A DNA stretch of 64,000 bases from Ciceribacter sp. T2.26MG-112.2 (GCF_900492205.1 NZ_UEYQ01000003.1:310001-374000), one strand, 5' to 3'. Shown: positions 1-9,625, counted from the stretch's first letter. Numbers and translations are program-made. The notes: a model not told the origin generated them from the sequence alone.

Positions 1-2
1 TC

Positions 3-974
3 GCACTCGCCGAATACCGGCTCTATGCCGCACCGGCCGCCACCTATGTCGCGGAGATCGAGCAGGCCATCGCCGCCGGCGATCACGACTATGCCGTGGC
101 GCTCTACGATCTGGCGGTCCGCCACGGTCACGCCCTCTCTCCCGCCCTTCGGGAACGGGCCGAAGGCACATGGCTCGGCCGCGCCTATCTGACCGGCAGT
201 CGTGCGGCGAAGGGCTTTGTCGTCGGTTCGCTCGACAGCGGCGCGGAGATCGCCGGCTCGGTGACCAGCGACCTGATCGGCGTCGGCGATCTGCGCGACT
301 TCTCGGTCCAGGGTTACCGTTATGTGGCGGGTGAAGACTACGATTCGATCCTGTTGGGCTTGTCCGCGGTCGGGCTCGGCCTGACCGTTTCCACCCTCGG
401 AACCGCGGGTGCCGCAGCCGTTCCCGACGCCGGCCTGTCCGTGCTGAAGAGTGCCTACCGCGCGCGCAAGCTCTCCGCGCCGCTCACCGCCTATCTGACT
501 AAGAATGCCGCAAGGCTGGTCGACACCCGCCTATTGAAGGCCGAACTGATTGCCACGAGCGACGAAGGCGCGCTCGGTCTCGCCCGGCTGCAAAGGGTCG
601 CGGCGCGTTCGGTGGACGGCAAGGTCGCGCAGACCTTTGTCGATGATGCGACGGTGCTCGGAACGATCGGGACGAAGGGCGGGGTGCGCAGCTCGCTGGC
701 CGCCCTGGCCATTGCCGACGGCCCGAAGGATCTGCGCAAGCTGCAAAGGGTCGCCACCCGCTTCGGCGACGAATCGCATGCGGTGATGAAATTCCTCGGC
801 CGGTCCATTCTTGAAATCGGGGCGGCGCTCTATGCGGTCGCCGCAGCCGTCGCCAGCCTGTTGCTGGCATTCCTGCTCGCCGCGCTGCTTCTCTCCGCGA
901 GAATGCTTGCCCGGTTCGCTCTGGCCGGGGCGCCGGCATCCGCGCCCGTTCTGAAGCTTTTCCGAATCATCTGA
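3..974 (+). CDS. Hypothetical membrane protein, 5' end beyond window
   Basis: The reading frame is open back to the first base of the window, so the start codon lies upstream. I do not recognise a family. The visible part is rich in Ala, Leu and Val, with hydrophobic stretches near the middle and a strong transmembrane segment near the C-terminus (bases about 810-900) followed by a basic tail. The word LQRVA occurs twice in similar contexts (bases about 588 and 739), suggesting a short internal repeat. It ends at TGA 972-974, about 120 bases before the next gene on the same strand. The coding call rests on the long frame and codon bias. Function unknown. Confidence 0.7.
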   Translation, partial: ALAEYRLYAAPAATYVAEIEQAIAAGDHDYAVALYDLAVRHGHALSPALRERAEGTWLGRAYLTGSRAAKGFVVGSLDSGAEIAGSVTSDLIGVGDLRDFSVQGYRYVAGEDYDSILLGLSAVGLGLTVSTLGTAGAAAVPDAGLSVLKSAYRARKLSAPLTAYLTKNAARLVDTRLLKAELIATSDEGALGLARLQRVAARSVDGKVAQTFVDDATVLGTIGTKGGVRSSLAALAIADGPKDLRKLQRVATRFGDESHAVMKFLGRSILEIGAALYAVAAAVASLLLAFLLAALLLSARMLARFALAGAPASAPVLKLFRII

Positions 975-1092
975 GCCAGGTCTTTCGACCATTCTCCGCC
1001 ACCGCCGTCGTGTGGGCGCGAAAACCAGTCTGCCGCTTCTGCCGTAACGGGATAGGCCGCAGTCGATCCCTGGCGGCCCGGAGACACTCGAC

Positions 1093-2421
1093 ATGACCAA
1101 TCCGGCGTCGCAGCCCCGGCAGTCCGCCGTGACATGCTTCTATTACGCCCTGCCGGCCCTGCCGATGGCGGCGATCGCGTTGCCGCTCTACATCATCGTG
1201 CCGAGCTTCTATGCGGCCGCCTTTGCCATTCCCCTTGCGGCCATCGGCGGGGTTCTCTTGGCGATTCGTCTGATCGATGCCGTGACCGACCCGCTCTTCG
1301 GCTGGCTTGCCGACCGCGTGACGTGCCGATTCGGTCGCCGCCGCGGGTTCTTTCTCTCCTCCGTGCCCTTGACGGCCCTTGCCGCCTTCATGCTCTTCTG
1401 GCCGCCTGCCGATGCCGGCCTCGTCTATCTGGCGCTTTGGGGAACGGCGCTTTCGATCGGCGCCACCTGGACTCTTCTGCCCTATACCGCCTGGGGTGCG
1501 GAACTCTCGGACGGCTATCACGACCGCGTCCGGGTCTCGGCCTGGCGCGAGGGCGCGACGCTTGTCGGATCGCTGCTGGCCATTTCGCTGCCGTTCGTCG
1601 GCGGGCTCGAGCGGGCCGACGCCTTCCATGGCCTCGCCTGGATCGCGGTCTTTATCGTCGTCATGTTGCCGCTTGCCGGAGGCCTGGCGGTCTGGCGCGT
1701 GCCGGAGCCGGCCGATCGATCGGTGCGTCGCCTCGCCCTTCGCGAGAGCCTGGCGCATCTGGCGGGCAACCGGCCGTTTCTCAGGCTGGCCGCAGCCTTC
1801 CTGCTCAACAGCTTCGCCAATGCCATACCCGCCTCGCTGTTCATCTATTTCGTCACCGCCCGCCTGGACGCGCCGGGATGGGAAGGGCCTTTGCTGTTTT
1901 CCTATTTCCTCGCCGCGGTCGCGGGCGTTCCGCTCGCGGTCTGGACGTCGGCAAGAATGGGCAAGCACCGCGCCTGGTCGATCTCCATGGCGCTTGCCTG
2001 CCTGGTCTTCTCGGGCGCGGGCCTGCTCGGGGAGGGGGATGCCGCCATCTTCGCCGTGATCTGCGTGGCGACCGGCCTGCTGCTGGGGTACGACCTGGCG
2101 CTGCCGCCGGCCATCCAGGCCGACGTCATCGACAACGACACCGTGCGATCGGGAGAGCAACGTTCCGGCCTCTATTTCGCCGCCTGGAGTTTCATCACCA
2201 AGCTGTCCCTGGCGCTCTCGGCCGGCATCGTCTTTCCGCTGCTGGGCCTTGCCGGCTTTTCGACCGCCCCGGCTGCGTCGCAGAGCGCGACAGCGTTGCA
2301 GGCTCTCGGCGCGCTCTATGCCTGGCTGCCGATTCTGCCGAAACTGGCCGCCATCGCGCTGATGTGGCGCTTCTCCCTGGACGAGGCCGAGCAGAAGCGC
2401 TTGCGCACGCTGCTGGCATGA
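1093..2421 (+). CDS. MFS transporter, GPH (glycoside-pentoside-hexuronide:cation symporter) type
   Basis: A 442-residue inner-membrane protein with about twelve hydrophobic helices. The N-terminal third has the GPH hallmark: RLIDAVTDPLFGWLADR followed by the basic cytoplasmic loop RFGRRRGFF. This family (melibiose carrier type, MFS_2) couples sugar or glycoside uptake to H+ or Na+. No linked sugar-catabolic gene or regulator is present, so the substrate cannot be inferred. ATG 1093 follows a GGAGA at about 1079-1083. The tRNA-Val gene lies just downstream on the opposite strand. Family assignment is firm; substrate unknown. Confidence 0.85.
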   Translation: MTNPASQPRQSAVTCFYYALPALPMAAIALPLYIIVPSFYAAAFAIPLAAIGGVLLAIRLIDAVTDPLFGWLADRVTCRFGRRRGFFLSSVPLTALAAFMLFWPPADAGLVYLALWGTALSIGATWTLLPYTAWGAELSDGYHDRVRVSAWREGATLVGSLLAISLPFVGGLERADAFHGLAWIAVFIVVMLPLAGGLAVWRVPEPADRSVRRLALRESLAHLAGNRPFLRLAAAFLLNSFANAIPASLFIYFVTARLDAPGWEGPLLFSYFLAAVAGVPLAVWTSARMGKHRAWSISMALACLVFSGAGLLGEGDAAIFAVICVATGLLLGYDLALPPAIQADVIDNDTVRSGEQRSGLYFAAWSFITKLSLALSAGIVFPLLGLAGFSTAPAASQSATALQALGALYAWLPILPKLAAIALMWRFSLDEAEQKRLRTLLA

Positions 2422-2465
2422 CGCGGAAACGGCGAATGAAGGTCGAAATTTACGTTGTAAGGGAA

Positions 2466-2541
2466 TGGTGGGCGATGAGAGACTCGAACTCCCGACATCC
2501 TCGGTGTAAACGAGGCGCTCTACCAACTGAGCTAATCGCCC
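2466..2541 (-). tRNA. tRNA-Val (anticodon TAC)
   Basis: The minus strand gives a full cloverleaf of 76 nt including an encoded CCA. The acceptor stem is GGGCGAT/ATCGCCC, the D arm contains GCTCAGTTGGTAGAGC, the anticodon stem CCTCG/CGAGG encloses loop TTTACAC (anticodon TAC), and the T arm contains GTTCGAGTC. It reads GUN valine codons. Confidence 0.97.
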
Positions 2542-2582
2542 TTCCGCATTGTCGGGCAAGGCCCGCTGCGTCGGTGGCCGTG

Positions 2583-2611
2583 ATCTATGCGGATCGGGAA
2601 AAATCCGCAAG
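2583..2611 (-). promoter_or_regulatory. Candidate promoter of tRNA-Val
   Basis: On the minus strand, CTTGCG (2611-2606) is separated by exactly 17 bases from ATAGAT (2588-2583), close to the rhizobial housekeeping consensus CTTGAC-N17-CTATAT. The predicted start near 2576 leaves a leader of about 35 nt before the mature tRNA. Inferred from pattern only. Confidence 0.45.
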
Positions 2612-2790
2612 GGTGTTTGTGAAGATTTTTTGATTTTTTTCCCGCCCCGGCGGCGGGTTCAGACGGTAAGTGCCGGGTTTGCAGGCTTTTCGTGAGGGGC
2701 AGGCGAGGGTGGTTTTCCACCGGTGTCTGGAGATGGCGCCAGGGCGGACGAACAAATTTCGTTCCGTCATGGATTTGTCTTCGATCGCGC

Positions 2791-2819
2791 TTGACACCAA
2801 TAAGCGAACCCCTTAGTTA
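2791..2819 (+). promoter_or_regulatory. Candidate promoter of the tRNA-Asp pair
   Basis: TTGACA (2791-2796), a 17-base spacer and TAGTTA (2814-2819) lie about 55 bases upstream of the first tRNA-Asp. The -35 box is a perfect match. This is the only clear signal in the 338-base stretch between tRNA-Val and the tRNA-Asp genes. Confidence 0.55.
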
Positions 2820-2879
2820 GCCGCTCATCGAACGGCCCAGCCGATCGTAACGAAGCGGCAACGCTTCCTTGAGAAATGC

Positions 2880-2956
2880 GCGGGTGTAGCTCAGTTGGTT
2901 AGAGTGCCGGCCTGTCACGCCGGAGGTCGCGGGTTCGAGCCCCGTCACTCGCGCCA
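2880..2956 (+). tRNA. tRNA-Asp (anticodon GTC), copy 1
   Basis: A 77-nt cloverleaf with encoded CCA: acceptor GCGGGTG/CACTCGC with one G-U pair, anticodon stem CCGGC/GCCGG around loop CTGTCAC (anticodon GTC), and T arm GGTTCGAGCCC. Discriminator base G, as expected for tRNA-Asp. Confidence 0.97.
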
Positions 2957-3036
2957 TTCTCAAAATCTCTGCCCTTGTCGTCATGCTGTAGAGGCGGCGC
3001 CAGGGGTCGGGTCGCCTCTAGGTGATCCAACAATGC

Positions 3037-3113
3037 GCGGGTGTAGCTCAGTCGGTTAGAGTGCCGGCCTGTCACGCCGGAGGTCGCGGGTTCGAGCCCC
3101 GTCACTCGCGCCA
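3037..3113 (+). tRNA. tRNA-Asp (anticodon GTC), copy 2
   Basis: Identical to the copy 157 bases upstream except for one D-loop base (AGTCGG instead of AGTTGG). The 80-base spacer between the copies is not conserved with the sequence upstream of copy 1 apart from the immediately preceding ATGC. The pair is probably co-transcribed and processed. Confidence 0.97.
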
Positions 3114-3236
3114 TTCCCATTTCCTTCATTCAGTGTTTTGTTGCGCCGCACGGTCATAATATACCGATTGCGCGCGACAGGGTTTTTACCGGCTGGTAAT
3201 GTGGTCCCGCTATCGGGTGAAAAGCCCGATGCCGGT

Positions 3237-3265
3237 CTTGCGCAACCGGGCCGGCTGCGCTAACC
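3237..3265 (+). promoter_or_regulatory. Candidate promoter of the nuo operon
   Basis: CTTGCG (3237-3242), 17 bases, CTAACC (3260-3265) is the best match to the rhizobial CTTGAC-N17-CTATAT pattern in the 228-base gap before nuoA. Upstream in the same gap is a small hairpin (ATCGGG/CCCGAT, about 3212-3230) without a T-run. Start prediction near 3272; weak -10. Confidence 0.35.
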
Positions 3266-3341
3266 ACGGCTCGTTGCAACACTCTTTTCGGCTTGTTGGC
3301 CTTGTGCCCGAACTGCCGCCCGGCATTCGATACAAGCAGGG

Positions 3342-3716
3342 ATGGACATGATGACTGAACTGCTCAGTTCCTACGTTCCGATTGCCATTTTCATCGGTAT
3401 TGCCCTCGTAATCGGCCTGGCGCTGCTGATCGCGCCGTTCGCCGTTGCCTTCAAGGCGCCCGACTCGGAAAAGCTCTCGGCCTATGAATGCGGCTTCAAC
3501 GCTTTCGACGATGCGCGCATGAAATTCGACATCCGCTTCTATCTGGTGTCGATCCTCTTCATCATCTTCGACCTCGAAGTCGCGTTCCTCTTCCCCTGGG
3601 CGGTCTCGTTCGGTGATATCGGTTGGTTCGGCTTCTGGTCCATGATGGTGTTCCTCGGTGTGCTGACCATCGGCTTTATTTATGAATGGAAGAAGGGGGC
3701 ACTCGAATGGGAGTGA
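3342..3716 (+). CDS. nuoA: NADH-quinone oxidoreductase subunit A
   Basis: A small integral membrane subunit of proton-pumping complex I with three hydrophobic helices. The conserved loop [21 protein letters not shown] sits between helices 1 and 2 and [10 protein letters not shown] in helix 2, both diagnostic of NuoA/ND3. It is the first gene of a 14-subunit operon. Three in-frame ATGs (3342, 3348, 3351) compete. The AGGG about four bases before 3342 is the only visible ribosome site, so the first was kept, but a 121-residue product from 3351 is equally plausible. The end overlaps nuoB by 10 bases. Confidence 0.95.
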   Translation: MDMMTELLSSYVPIAIFIGIALVIGLALLIAPFAVAFKAPDSEKLSAYECGFNAFDDARMKFDIRFYLVSILFIIFDLEVAFLFPWAVSFGDIGWFGFWSMMVFLGVLTIGFIYEWKKGALEWE

Positions 3717-4288
3717 GCCAGTCCAACACGACGCTGGTTGCGCCGCAGGCCAAGGGGATCATCGATCCCAATACCGGCAAGCCGATCGGCTCTGACGATG
3801 CCTTCTTCGGCGAGATCAACAATGAGCTCGCCGACAAGGGCTTTCTCGTCACCTCGACCGACGAGCTGATCAACTGGGCCCGCACCGGCTCGCTGATGTG
3901 GATGACCTTCGGTCTCGCCTGCTGTGCGGTCGAGATGATGCAGCTCTCCATGCCGCGCTACGACGTCGAGCGCTTCGGTTTTGCGCCGCGCGCCAGCCCA
4001 CGCCAGTCCGACGTGATGATCGTCGCCGGCACGCTGACCAACAAGATGGCGCCGGCGCTGCGCAAGGTCTACGACCAGATGCCGGAACCGCGCTACGTCA
4101 TCTCGATGGGCTCCTGCGCCAATGGCGGCGGCTATTATCACTATTCCTATTCGGTCGTGCGCGGCTGCGACCGCGTCGTGCCGGTCGACATCTACGTGCC
4201 GGGCTGTCCGCCCACGGCAGAGGCGCTGCTCTACGGTGTGCTTCTGCTGCAGAAGAAGATCCGCCGCACCGGCACCATCGAACGGTAA
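3707..4288 (+). CDS. nuoB: NADH-quinone oxidoreductase subunit B
   Basis: A 193-residue peripheral-arm subunit carrying the terminal Fe-S cluster N2 beside the quinone site. The cluster cysteines are visible in [20 protein letters not shown] and [11 protein letters not shown]. An upstream in-frame ATG at 3686 would overlap nuoA by 31 bases. ATG 3707 has a strong AGAAGGGGG at 3691-3699 and starts with the usual rhizobial MGVSQ-like end, so it was chosen. The 10-base overlap with nuoA suggests coupled translation. Confidence 0.97.
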   Translation: MGVSQSNTTLVAPQAKGIIDPNTGKPIGSDDAFFGEINNELADKGFLVTSTDELINWARTGSLMWMTFGLACCAVEMMQLSMPRYDVERFGFAPRASPRQSDVMIVAGTLTNKMAPALRKVYDQMPEPRYVISMGSCANGGGYYHYSYSVVRGCDRVVPVDIYVPGCPPTAEALLYGVLLLQKKIRRTGTIER

Positions 4289-4306
4289 GGCGAAGGGACG
4301 AGACAA

Positions 4307-4909
4307 ATGAGTGAAGCCCTGAACGAGCTTGCATCCTACCTCTCCGAGGTGCGCGGTGCGCTCATCGCCTCTTCGGATATGCGTTACGACGAGCTGACCC
4401 TGACGGCGAAGCCCGAGACCGTCATCGCGCTCCTCACCTTCCTGCGCGACGACGTGCAGTGCGGGTTCGTCAACCTGATCGACATCTGCGGCGTCGACTA
4501 CCCGAAGCGCGCAGATCGCTTCGATGTGGTCTACCATCTGCTCTCGCCGCGCCAGAATCTCCGCATCCGCGTCAAGGTCCAGACCAACGAGGACAAGCCG
4601 GTTCCGTCCGCCTGTTCCGTCTTCCCCGGCGCCGACTGGTTCGAGCGGGAAGCCTGGGACATGTACGGCATCATGTTCACCGACCATCCGGACCTGCGCC
4701 GCATTCTCACCGATTACGGTTTCGAGGGGCATCCGCTGCGCAAGGATTTTCCGACCACCGGCTTCGTTGAGGTCCGCTACGACGACAACGCCAAGCGCGT
4801 CGTCTACGAACCGGTCGAGCTCAAGCAGGAATTCCGCAATTTCGACTTCCTCTCGCCCTGGGAAGGCACGGACTACGTGCTGCCGGGCGATGAGAAGGCG
4901 AAGCAGTAG
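4307..4909 (+). CDS. nuoC: NADH-quinone oxidoreductase subunit C
   Basis: A 200-residue 30-kDa-type subunit of the hydrophilic arm that contacts NuoB and NuoD. The signature [17 protein letters not shown] and the following [24 protein letters not shown] are clearly present. It is separate from nuoD, unlike the fused NuoCD of enterobacteria, as is usual in alphaproteobacteria. It starts 18 bases after nuoB with AAGGGA upstream. Confidence 0.97.
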   Translation: MSEALNELASYLSEVRGALIASSDMRYDELTLTAKPETVIALLTFLRDDVQCGFVNLIDICGVDYPKRADRFDVVYHLLSPRQNLRIRVKVQTNEDKPVPSACSVFPGADWFEREAWDMYGIMFTDHPDLRRILTDYGFEGHPLRKDFPTTGFVEVRYDDNAKRVVYEPVELKQEFRNFDFLSPWEGTDYVLPGDEKAKQ

Positions 4910-4927
4910 GGACGGAAGGTTATCGTC

Positions 4928-6118
4928 ATGTCGGAACACAACGTCCGCAACTTCAACATCAACTTCGGCCCGCAGCATCCCGCGGCGCACGGCGTTCTGC
5001 GTCTGGTCCTGGAACTCGACGGCGAAATCGTCGAACGTGTCGACCCGCATATCGGCCTGCTGCACCGCGGCACCGAGAAGCTGATCGAGACCAAGACCTA
5101 TCTGCAGGCGCTGCCCTATTTCGACCGGCTCGACTATGTCGCGCCGATGAATCAGGAACATGCCTATTCGCTGGCGGTCGAAAAGCTGCTCGGCGTCGAG
5201 ATCCCGATCCGCGGCCAGTTGATCCGCGTCCTCTACTCGGAAATCGGCCGTATCCTGTCACATCTCCTGAACGTCACGACCCAGGCCATGGACGTCGGCG
5301 CGCTGACGCCGCCGCTCTGGGGCTTCGAGGAACGCGAAAAGCTGATGGTGTTCTATGAGCGCGCCTGCGGCGCGCGCATGCACTCGGCCTATATCCGTCC
5401 GGGTGGCGTCCACCAGGACCTGCCGCATGAACTGGTCGAGGACATCGGCAAGTGGTGCGACCAGTTCCCGGCCAAGCTCGACGACATCGACGATCTTCTG
5501 ACCGGCAACCGCATCTTCAAGCAGCGCAACGTCGATATCGGCGTGGTCAGCCTTGAGGATTGCTGGGCCTGGGGCTTCTCCGGCGTCATGGTCCGCGGTT
5601 CGGGTGCGGCCTGGGATCTGCGCAAGTCGCAGCCCTATGAGTGCTATGCCGACATGGACTTCGACATCATGGTCGGCAAGAATGGCGACTGCTACGACCG
5701 CTACCTGATCCGCATGTTTGAAATGCGCGAGTCGGTGAAGATCATGAAGCAGTGCGTCAATCGCCTGCTGGGCGATGCCAAGACCGGTCCGATCTCCTCG
5801 ATCGACGGCAAGGTCGTTCCGCCGAAGCGCGGCGAAATGAAGCGGTCGATGGAAGCGCTGATCCACCATTTCAAGCTCTATACCGAAGGCTACCATGTGC
5901 CGGCGGGTGAAGTTTACGCCGCGGTGGAGGCGCCCAAGGGCGAGTTCGGCGTCTATCTCGTATCGGACGGCACCAACAAGCCGTATCGCTGCAAGATCCG
6001 CGCGCCGGGCTATGCGCATCTTCAGGCGATGGACTACATCTGCCGCGGCCACCAGCTTGCCGATATTTCTGCGATCCTCGGTTCGCTCGACATCGTGTTC
6101 GGTGAGGTCGACCGCTGA
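4928..6118 (+). CDS. nuoD: NADH-quinone oxidoreductase subunit D
   Basis: A 396-residue 49-kDa-type subunit that forms much of the quinone-binding cavity with NuoB. It begins with [19 protein letters not shown], whose His-containing loop lines the quinone site, and continues with [14 protein letters not shown]; it ends in the usual DIVFGEVDR. Length is normal for the family. The stop codon TGA shares its last base with the ATG of the next small gene. Confidence 0.98.
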   Translation: MSEHNVRNFNINFGPQHPAAHGVLRLVLELDGEIVERVDPHIGLLHRGTEKLIETKTYLQALPYFDRLDYVAPMNQEHAYSLAVEKLLGVEIPIRGQLIRVLYSEIGRILSHLLNVTTQAMDVGALTPPLWGFEEREKLMVFYERACGARMHSAYIRPGGVHQDLPHELVEDIGKWCDQFPAKLDDIDDLLTGNRIFKQRNVDIGVVSLEDCWAWGFSGVMVRGSGAAWDLRKSQPYECYADMDFDIMVGKNGDCYDRYLIRMFEMRESVKIMKQCVNRLLGDAKTGPISSIDGKVVPPKRGEMKRSMEALIHHFKLYTEGYHVPAGEVYAAVEAPKGEFGVYLVSDGTNKPYRCKIRAPGYAHLQAMDYICRGHQLADISAILGSLDIVFGEVDR

Positions 6119-6360
6119 TGCTGCGCGTGCTGCTGACGATCGCCGCCTTTTTGTTCGCCGCCTTTGCGCAGGCGCAGGATTCAGGCGTATCGTCCAGCGG
6201 CTCCTCGACATCGATGGGTGACCTCATCAAGCAGGGCTACGAGATCAAGTCCACCGTCTCCAACGGTTCCAAGCTGATCGTATTCCTGCAGAAAGAAAAC
6301 TCGGCCTATGCCTGCGAATTCACGTCCCTGACGAATTCGCGGTGTGGTTCCATAAACTGA
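6118..6360 (+). CDS. Small exported protein encoded between nuoD and nuoE
   Basis: An 80-residue protein with a clear signal peptide: a hydrophobic core [12 protein letters not shown] and an AQA-type cleavage site at about residues 17-19. The mature part is a Ser-rich stretch, then [19 protein letters not shown] and two cysteines ([11 protein letters not shown]) that could form a disulfide. Its ATG overlaps the nuoD stop (TGATG), and nuoE follows after 19 bases, so it is translated within the complex I operon. I do not recognise a named family. A periplasmic role connected with complex I is only an inference from position. Confidence 0.8.
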   Translation: MLRVLLTIAAFLFAAFAQAQDSGVSSSGSSTSMGDLIKQGYEIKSTVSNGSKLIVFLQKENSAYACEFTSLTNSRCGSIN

Positions 6361-6379
6361 GACAAGGCGTGAGGAAGTA

Positions 6380-7561
6380 ATGTCCGTTCGTCGACTAGCC
6401 GAAGATCAATTCCAGCCGGTAGGTTTCTCGTTCAACGAGGAGAATGCCGTCTGGGCCGAGGCAACGATTGCCAAATATCCCGAAGGCCGGCAGCAATCGG
6501 CGGTCATTCCGCTTCTGATGCGCGCCCAGGAACAGGACGGCTGGGTTACCCGAGCGGCGATCGAAGTCGTCGCCGACAAGCTTTCCATGCCCTATATCCG
6601 CGTGCTGGAAGTCGCGACCTTCTACACCCAGTTCCAGCTGAAACCGGTGGGCACGCGCGCCCACGTCCAGGTCTGTGGCACCACGCCGTGCATGCTGCGC
6701 GGCGCCGAGGACCTGATCAAGGTCTGCAAGTCGAAGATCCATCACGATCCGTTCGAGCTCAACGAGGATGGTACCCTGTCCTGGGAAGAAGTCGAATGTC
6801 AGGGCGCCTGCGTCAATGCGCCGATGGTGATGATCTTCAAGGACTCTTATGAAGACCTGACGCCGACCCAGCTCGAGCACATCATCGATCGTTTTCAGGC
6901 AGGCAAGGGGGCCGACATTACGCCCGGTCCGCAGGTCGATCGCATCTATTCGGCCCCGGCCGGTGGACCGACGACGCTGACGGAAGAAATCGTCGTGCAG
7001 AAGGCGAAGATCGAGCCGGCACCTGTGGCCGAGGCGGCCGTGCCGCCGGCCAATGCTGCAAGGGTGGTTACCTCCACGGATGAAACCAACCCCGTGCTGA
7101 AGTCCCCCGCCGATGGCAAGTCCGCGACGCCGGGTGGTCCCGACGTGAAGCCGGCGCGCAAGAGCGCAAAGCCGGCCAGCGACGAGATCAAGGAACCCAT
7201 TTCCGAAACCGCTGCCGCCGATGCCGCCGGCAAGGGCGCGAAAGCGCAGAAGGCACCGGTTGCCGCCCAGCCGTCGCTGGACGACAAGAACCGTCCGGCG
7301 GGCATCGACAAGCCGGCCACGCCGGATGACCTCAAGATGATCTCGGGCGTTGGCCCGAAAATCGAAGGCATCCTAAACGGTCTCGGCATCTACACCTTTG
7401 CCCAGATCGCCGGCTGGCAGAAGGCCGAGCGCGAATGGGTTGACGGCTATCTGAAATTTGCAGGCCGGATCGAGCGCGACGACTGGGTCAAGCAGGCCGA
7501 GGCGCTCGCTCGGGGCGGCGAGGCCGAATACATCAAGGTCTTCGGCAAGAAGCCGCGGTAA
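6380..7561 (+). CDS. nuoE: NADH-quinone oxidoreductase subunit E with long C-terminal extension
   Basis: The N-terminal part (about residues 1-200) is the 24-kDa thioredoxin-like subunit holding 2Fe-2S cluster N1a, with cysteines in [12 protein letters not shown] and [10 protein letters not shown]. The product is 393 residues, far longer than the 160-240 usual for NuoE. Residues about 205-310 are a Pro/Ala/Lys-rich linker. The last 80 residues start with [17 protein letters not shown], a helix-hairpin-helix-like motif, and continue with the segment [15 protein letters not shown]. The same tail type occurs in the orphan gene at 8891. The start is fixed by GAGGAAG just upstream of ATG 6380. Confidence 0.96.
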   Translation: MSVRRLAEDQFQPVGFSFNEENAVWAEATIAKYPEGRQQSAVIPLLMRAQEQDGWVTRAAIEVVADKLSMPYIRVLEVATFYTQFQLKPVGTRAHVQVCGTTPCMLRGAEDLIKVCKSKIHHDPFELNEDGTLSWEEVECQGACVNAPMVMIFKDSYEDLTPTQLEHIIDRFQAGKGADITPGPQVDRIYSAPAGGPTTLTEEIVVQKAKIEPAPVAEAAVPPANAARVVTSTDETNPVLKSPADGKSATPGGPDVKPARKSAKPASDEIKEPISETAAADAAGKGAKAQKAPVAAQPSLDDKNRPAGIDKPATPDDLKMISGVGPKIEGILNGLGIYTFAQIAGWQKAEREWVDGYLKFAGRIERDDWVKQAEALARGGEAEYIKVFGKKPR

Positions 7562-7572
7562 GGGGTTAGGAT

Positions 7573-8877
7573 ATGTTGAGAGATCAGGATCGCATCTTTA
7601 CCAATATCTACGGCCTCAAGGACAAGTCCCTGAAGGGCGCCATGGCGCGTGGCCATTGGGACGGCACCAAGCAACTGCTTGAAAAGGGCCGTGACTGGAT
7701 CGTCAACGAGGTCAAGGCCTCGGGCCTGCGCGGCCGTGGCGGCGCCGGCTTCCCGACCGGCCTCAAATGGTCGTTCATGCCGAAGGAAAGCGACGGCCGT
7801 CCGCACTATCTGGTGGTCAATGCCGATGAATCCGAACCCGGCACCTGCAAGGACCGCGACATCCTGCGCCACGATCCGCATACGCTGATCGAGGGCTGCG
7901 TCATCGCCTCCTTCGCCATGGGCGCCCATGCGGCCTACATCTATGTCCGCGGCGAGTTCATGCGTGAGCGTGAGGCCCTGCAGGCGGCGATCGACGAGTG
8001 CTATGACTACGGCCTGCTCGGCAAGAACAACAAGCTCGGCTACGATATCGACATCTATGTCCATCACGGCGCCGGCGCCTATATCTGCGGCGAAGAGACG
8101 GCATTGCTCGAAAGCCTCGAAGGCAAGAAGGGCCAGCCGCGCCTCAAGCCTCCGTTCCCGGCCAATATGGGTCTCTACGGCTGCCCGACGACGGTCAACA
8201 ACGTCGAATCGATCGCCGTCACCCCCACCATCCTGCGCCGTGGCGCCGGCTGGTTCTCTTCGTTCGGCCGCCCGAACAATGTCGGCACCAAGCTGTTCAT
8301 GATCTCCGGCCACGTCAATCGGCCGTGCACGGTCGAGGAGAGCATGGGCGTGACCTTCCGCGAGATGATCGAAAAGCATGCCGGCGGCATCCGTGGCGGT
8401 TGGGACAACCTGCTCGCCGTCATTCCGGGCGGCGCATCCTGCCCGGTCGTCAAGGCCGAGGACATGATGGACGTGGTGCTCGACTTCGACGGTCTGCGCG
8501 AGGTCAAGTCTTCGTTCGGTACCGGCGGCATGATCGTCATGGACAAGTCGACCGACATCATCAAGGCAATCTGGCGTATCGCGGCCTTCTTCAAGCACGA
8601 GAGCTGCGGCCAGTGCACGCCGTGTCGCGAAGGCACCGGCTGGATGATGCGCGTCATGGAGCGCATGGTGAAGGGCAATGCCCAGAAGCGCGAAATCGAC
8701 ATGCTGTTCCAGGTGACCAAGCAGATCGAGGGCCACACCATCTGTGCGCTCGGTGATGCCGCCGCCTGGCCGATCCAGGGCCTTATCCGCAATTTCCGGC
8801 CGGAGATCGAGGCGCGGATCGATCAGTACACACGCCACGCCATGGCGCATGGCGTGGTCATGGAAGCAGCCGAGTAA
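7573..8877 (+). CDS. nuoF: NADH-quinone oxidoreductase subunit F
   Basis: A 434-residue 51-kDa-type subunit that binds NADH and FMN and passes electrons to cluster N3. The glycine-rich FMN/NADH motif [13 protein letters not shown] is at about residue 60. The 4Fe-4S ligands lie in [15 protein letters not shown] and in [14 protein letters not shown]. Length and motifs are standard. It lies 11 bases after nuoE, with AGGGGTTAGG upstream of ATG 7573. Confidence 0.98.
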   Translation: MLRDQDRIFTNIYGLKDKSLKGAMARGHWDGTKQLLEKGRDWIVNEVKASGLRGRGGAGFPTGLKWSFMPKESDGRPHYLVVNADESEPGTCKDRDILRHDPHTLIEGCVIASFAMGAHAAYIYVRGEFMREREALQAAIDECYDYGLLGKNNKLGYDIDIYVHHGAGAYICGEETALLESLEGKKGQPRLKPPFPANMGLYGCPTTVNNVESIAVTPTILRRGAGWFSSFGRPNNVGTKLFMISGHVNRPCTVEESMGVTFREMIEKHAGGIRGGWDNLLAVIPGGASCPVVKAEDMMDVVLDFDGLREVKSSFGTGGMIVMDKSTDIIKAIWRIAAFFKHESCGQCTPCREGTGWMMRVMERMVKGNAQKREIDMLFQVTKQIEGHTICALGDAAAWPIQGLIRNFRPEIEARIDQYTRHAMAHGVVMEAAE

Positions 8878-8890
8878 GGAACGAGCGGCG

Positions 8891-9625
8891 ATGGCCAAGG
8901 CACCGGACAAGACGGGGGAAGGGCGGTCGGCACAGCCGGCTGATTCCGATCGTTTTGCCGATGCGCTGAAGGACATGCCGGCCGCGCCCTTGCACCCGCT
9001 GATGGCGCATCCGACGGCGGCGTTTGCCGCGGCCACGGCGATCGGTTTTGGTCTTGCGACGCACATGACGAGCGTCTTCCTCGGCTCGCTGCACGGTGCG
9101 CTCGAGGCGAGCGGCAAGCTGGCCCGAAGGCTCGAGGAAGAGCAGGCGAACGCCGAGGCCAAGGGCGAGGATGCAGGCTTGGCGGCCGAATCCGTCGTTG
9201 TCGCTGACGTGAAGCCTTCAAAGGCGTCACGGTCCAGACCGGCGAAGGCAAGGACGGCAAAGCCGATGGCGTTGAAGCCGGCCACGCCGAAGCCGGCCAC
9301 GGCGAACGCGGCAGCGGCAAAGCCGGTGACGGCACGGCGGAGTAGCGCTGCGATCACGACCGAGGCGCCGAAGAAGGCAGCGGCGGTCACCGTGGCAAAG
9401 ACCGCAAAGGCAAACGGCAGGGCCGACGACCTGAAGAAGATCGAAGGGATCGGCCCGAAGCTGGAACAGGTGCTGAATGCTCGCGGCATCCGGCGCTTTG
9501 CGGATCTGGCGGCGCTCGCCGCCGCGGAACTCGAGGCGCTCGACGCGGCAATCGGGCTTGACGGCCGGGCCATTCGGGACGATTGGGCGGGGCAGGCGCG
9601 CAAGCTGGCGCGCGGCAGGAAATAA
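8891..9625 (+). CDS. Orphan nuo-operon protein with a NuoE-like helix-hairpin-helix tail
   Basis: A 244-residue protein between nuoF and nuoG that is not a canonical complex I subunit. After a polar N-terminus there is a hydrophobic, Ala-rich segment at about residues 36-60 that may be a membrane helix. Then comes a low-complexity Ala/Lys/Pro/Thr linker, and a final 70 residues beginning DDLKKIEGIGPKLEQVL and containing RDDWAGQARKLARG. That tail is clearly paralogous to the end of NuoE. An upstream frame extension to 8744 would lie inside nuoF, so ATG 8891 is preferred. Function unknown; the shared tail suggests an interaction module. Confidence 0.85.
   Translation: MAKAPDKTGEGRSAQPADSDRFADALKDMPAAPLHPLMAHPTAAFAAATAIGFGLATHMTSVFLGSLHGALEASGKLARRLEEEQANAEAKGEDAGLAAESVVVADVKPSKASRSRPAKARTAKPMALKPATPKPATANAAAAKPVTARRSSAAITTEAPKKAAAVTVAKTAKANGRADDLKKIEGIGPKLEQVLNARGIRRFADLAALAAAELEALDAAIGLDGRAIRDDWAGQARKLARGRK

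Noticed and set aside
1134..2633. 499-codon plus-strand frame running through the sugar-transporter gene and the tRNA-Val gene
   Set aside because: It is in another frame of a clear MFS gene, and its end is the conceptual translation of the antisense of a tRNA (reading RDSNSRHPRCKRGALP), a well-known artefact.
2899..3129. 76-codon minus-strand frame over the tRNA-Asp genes
   Set aside because: Its repeated GLEPATSGVT/ARTRDLRRDRP peptide is the antisense translation of the two tRNA-Asp genes, not a protein.
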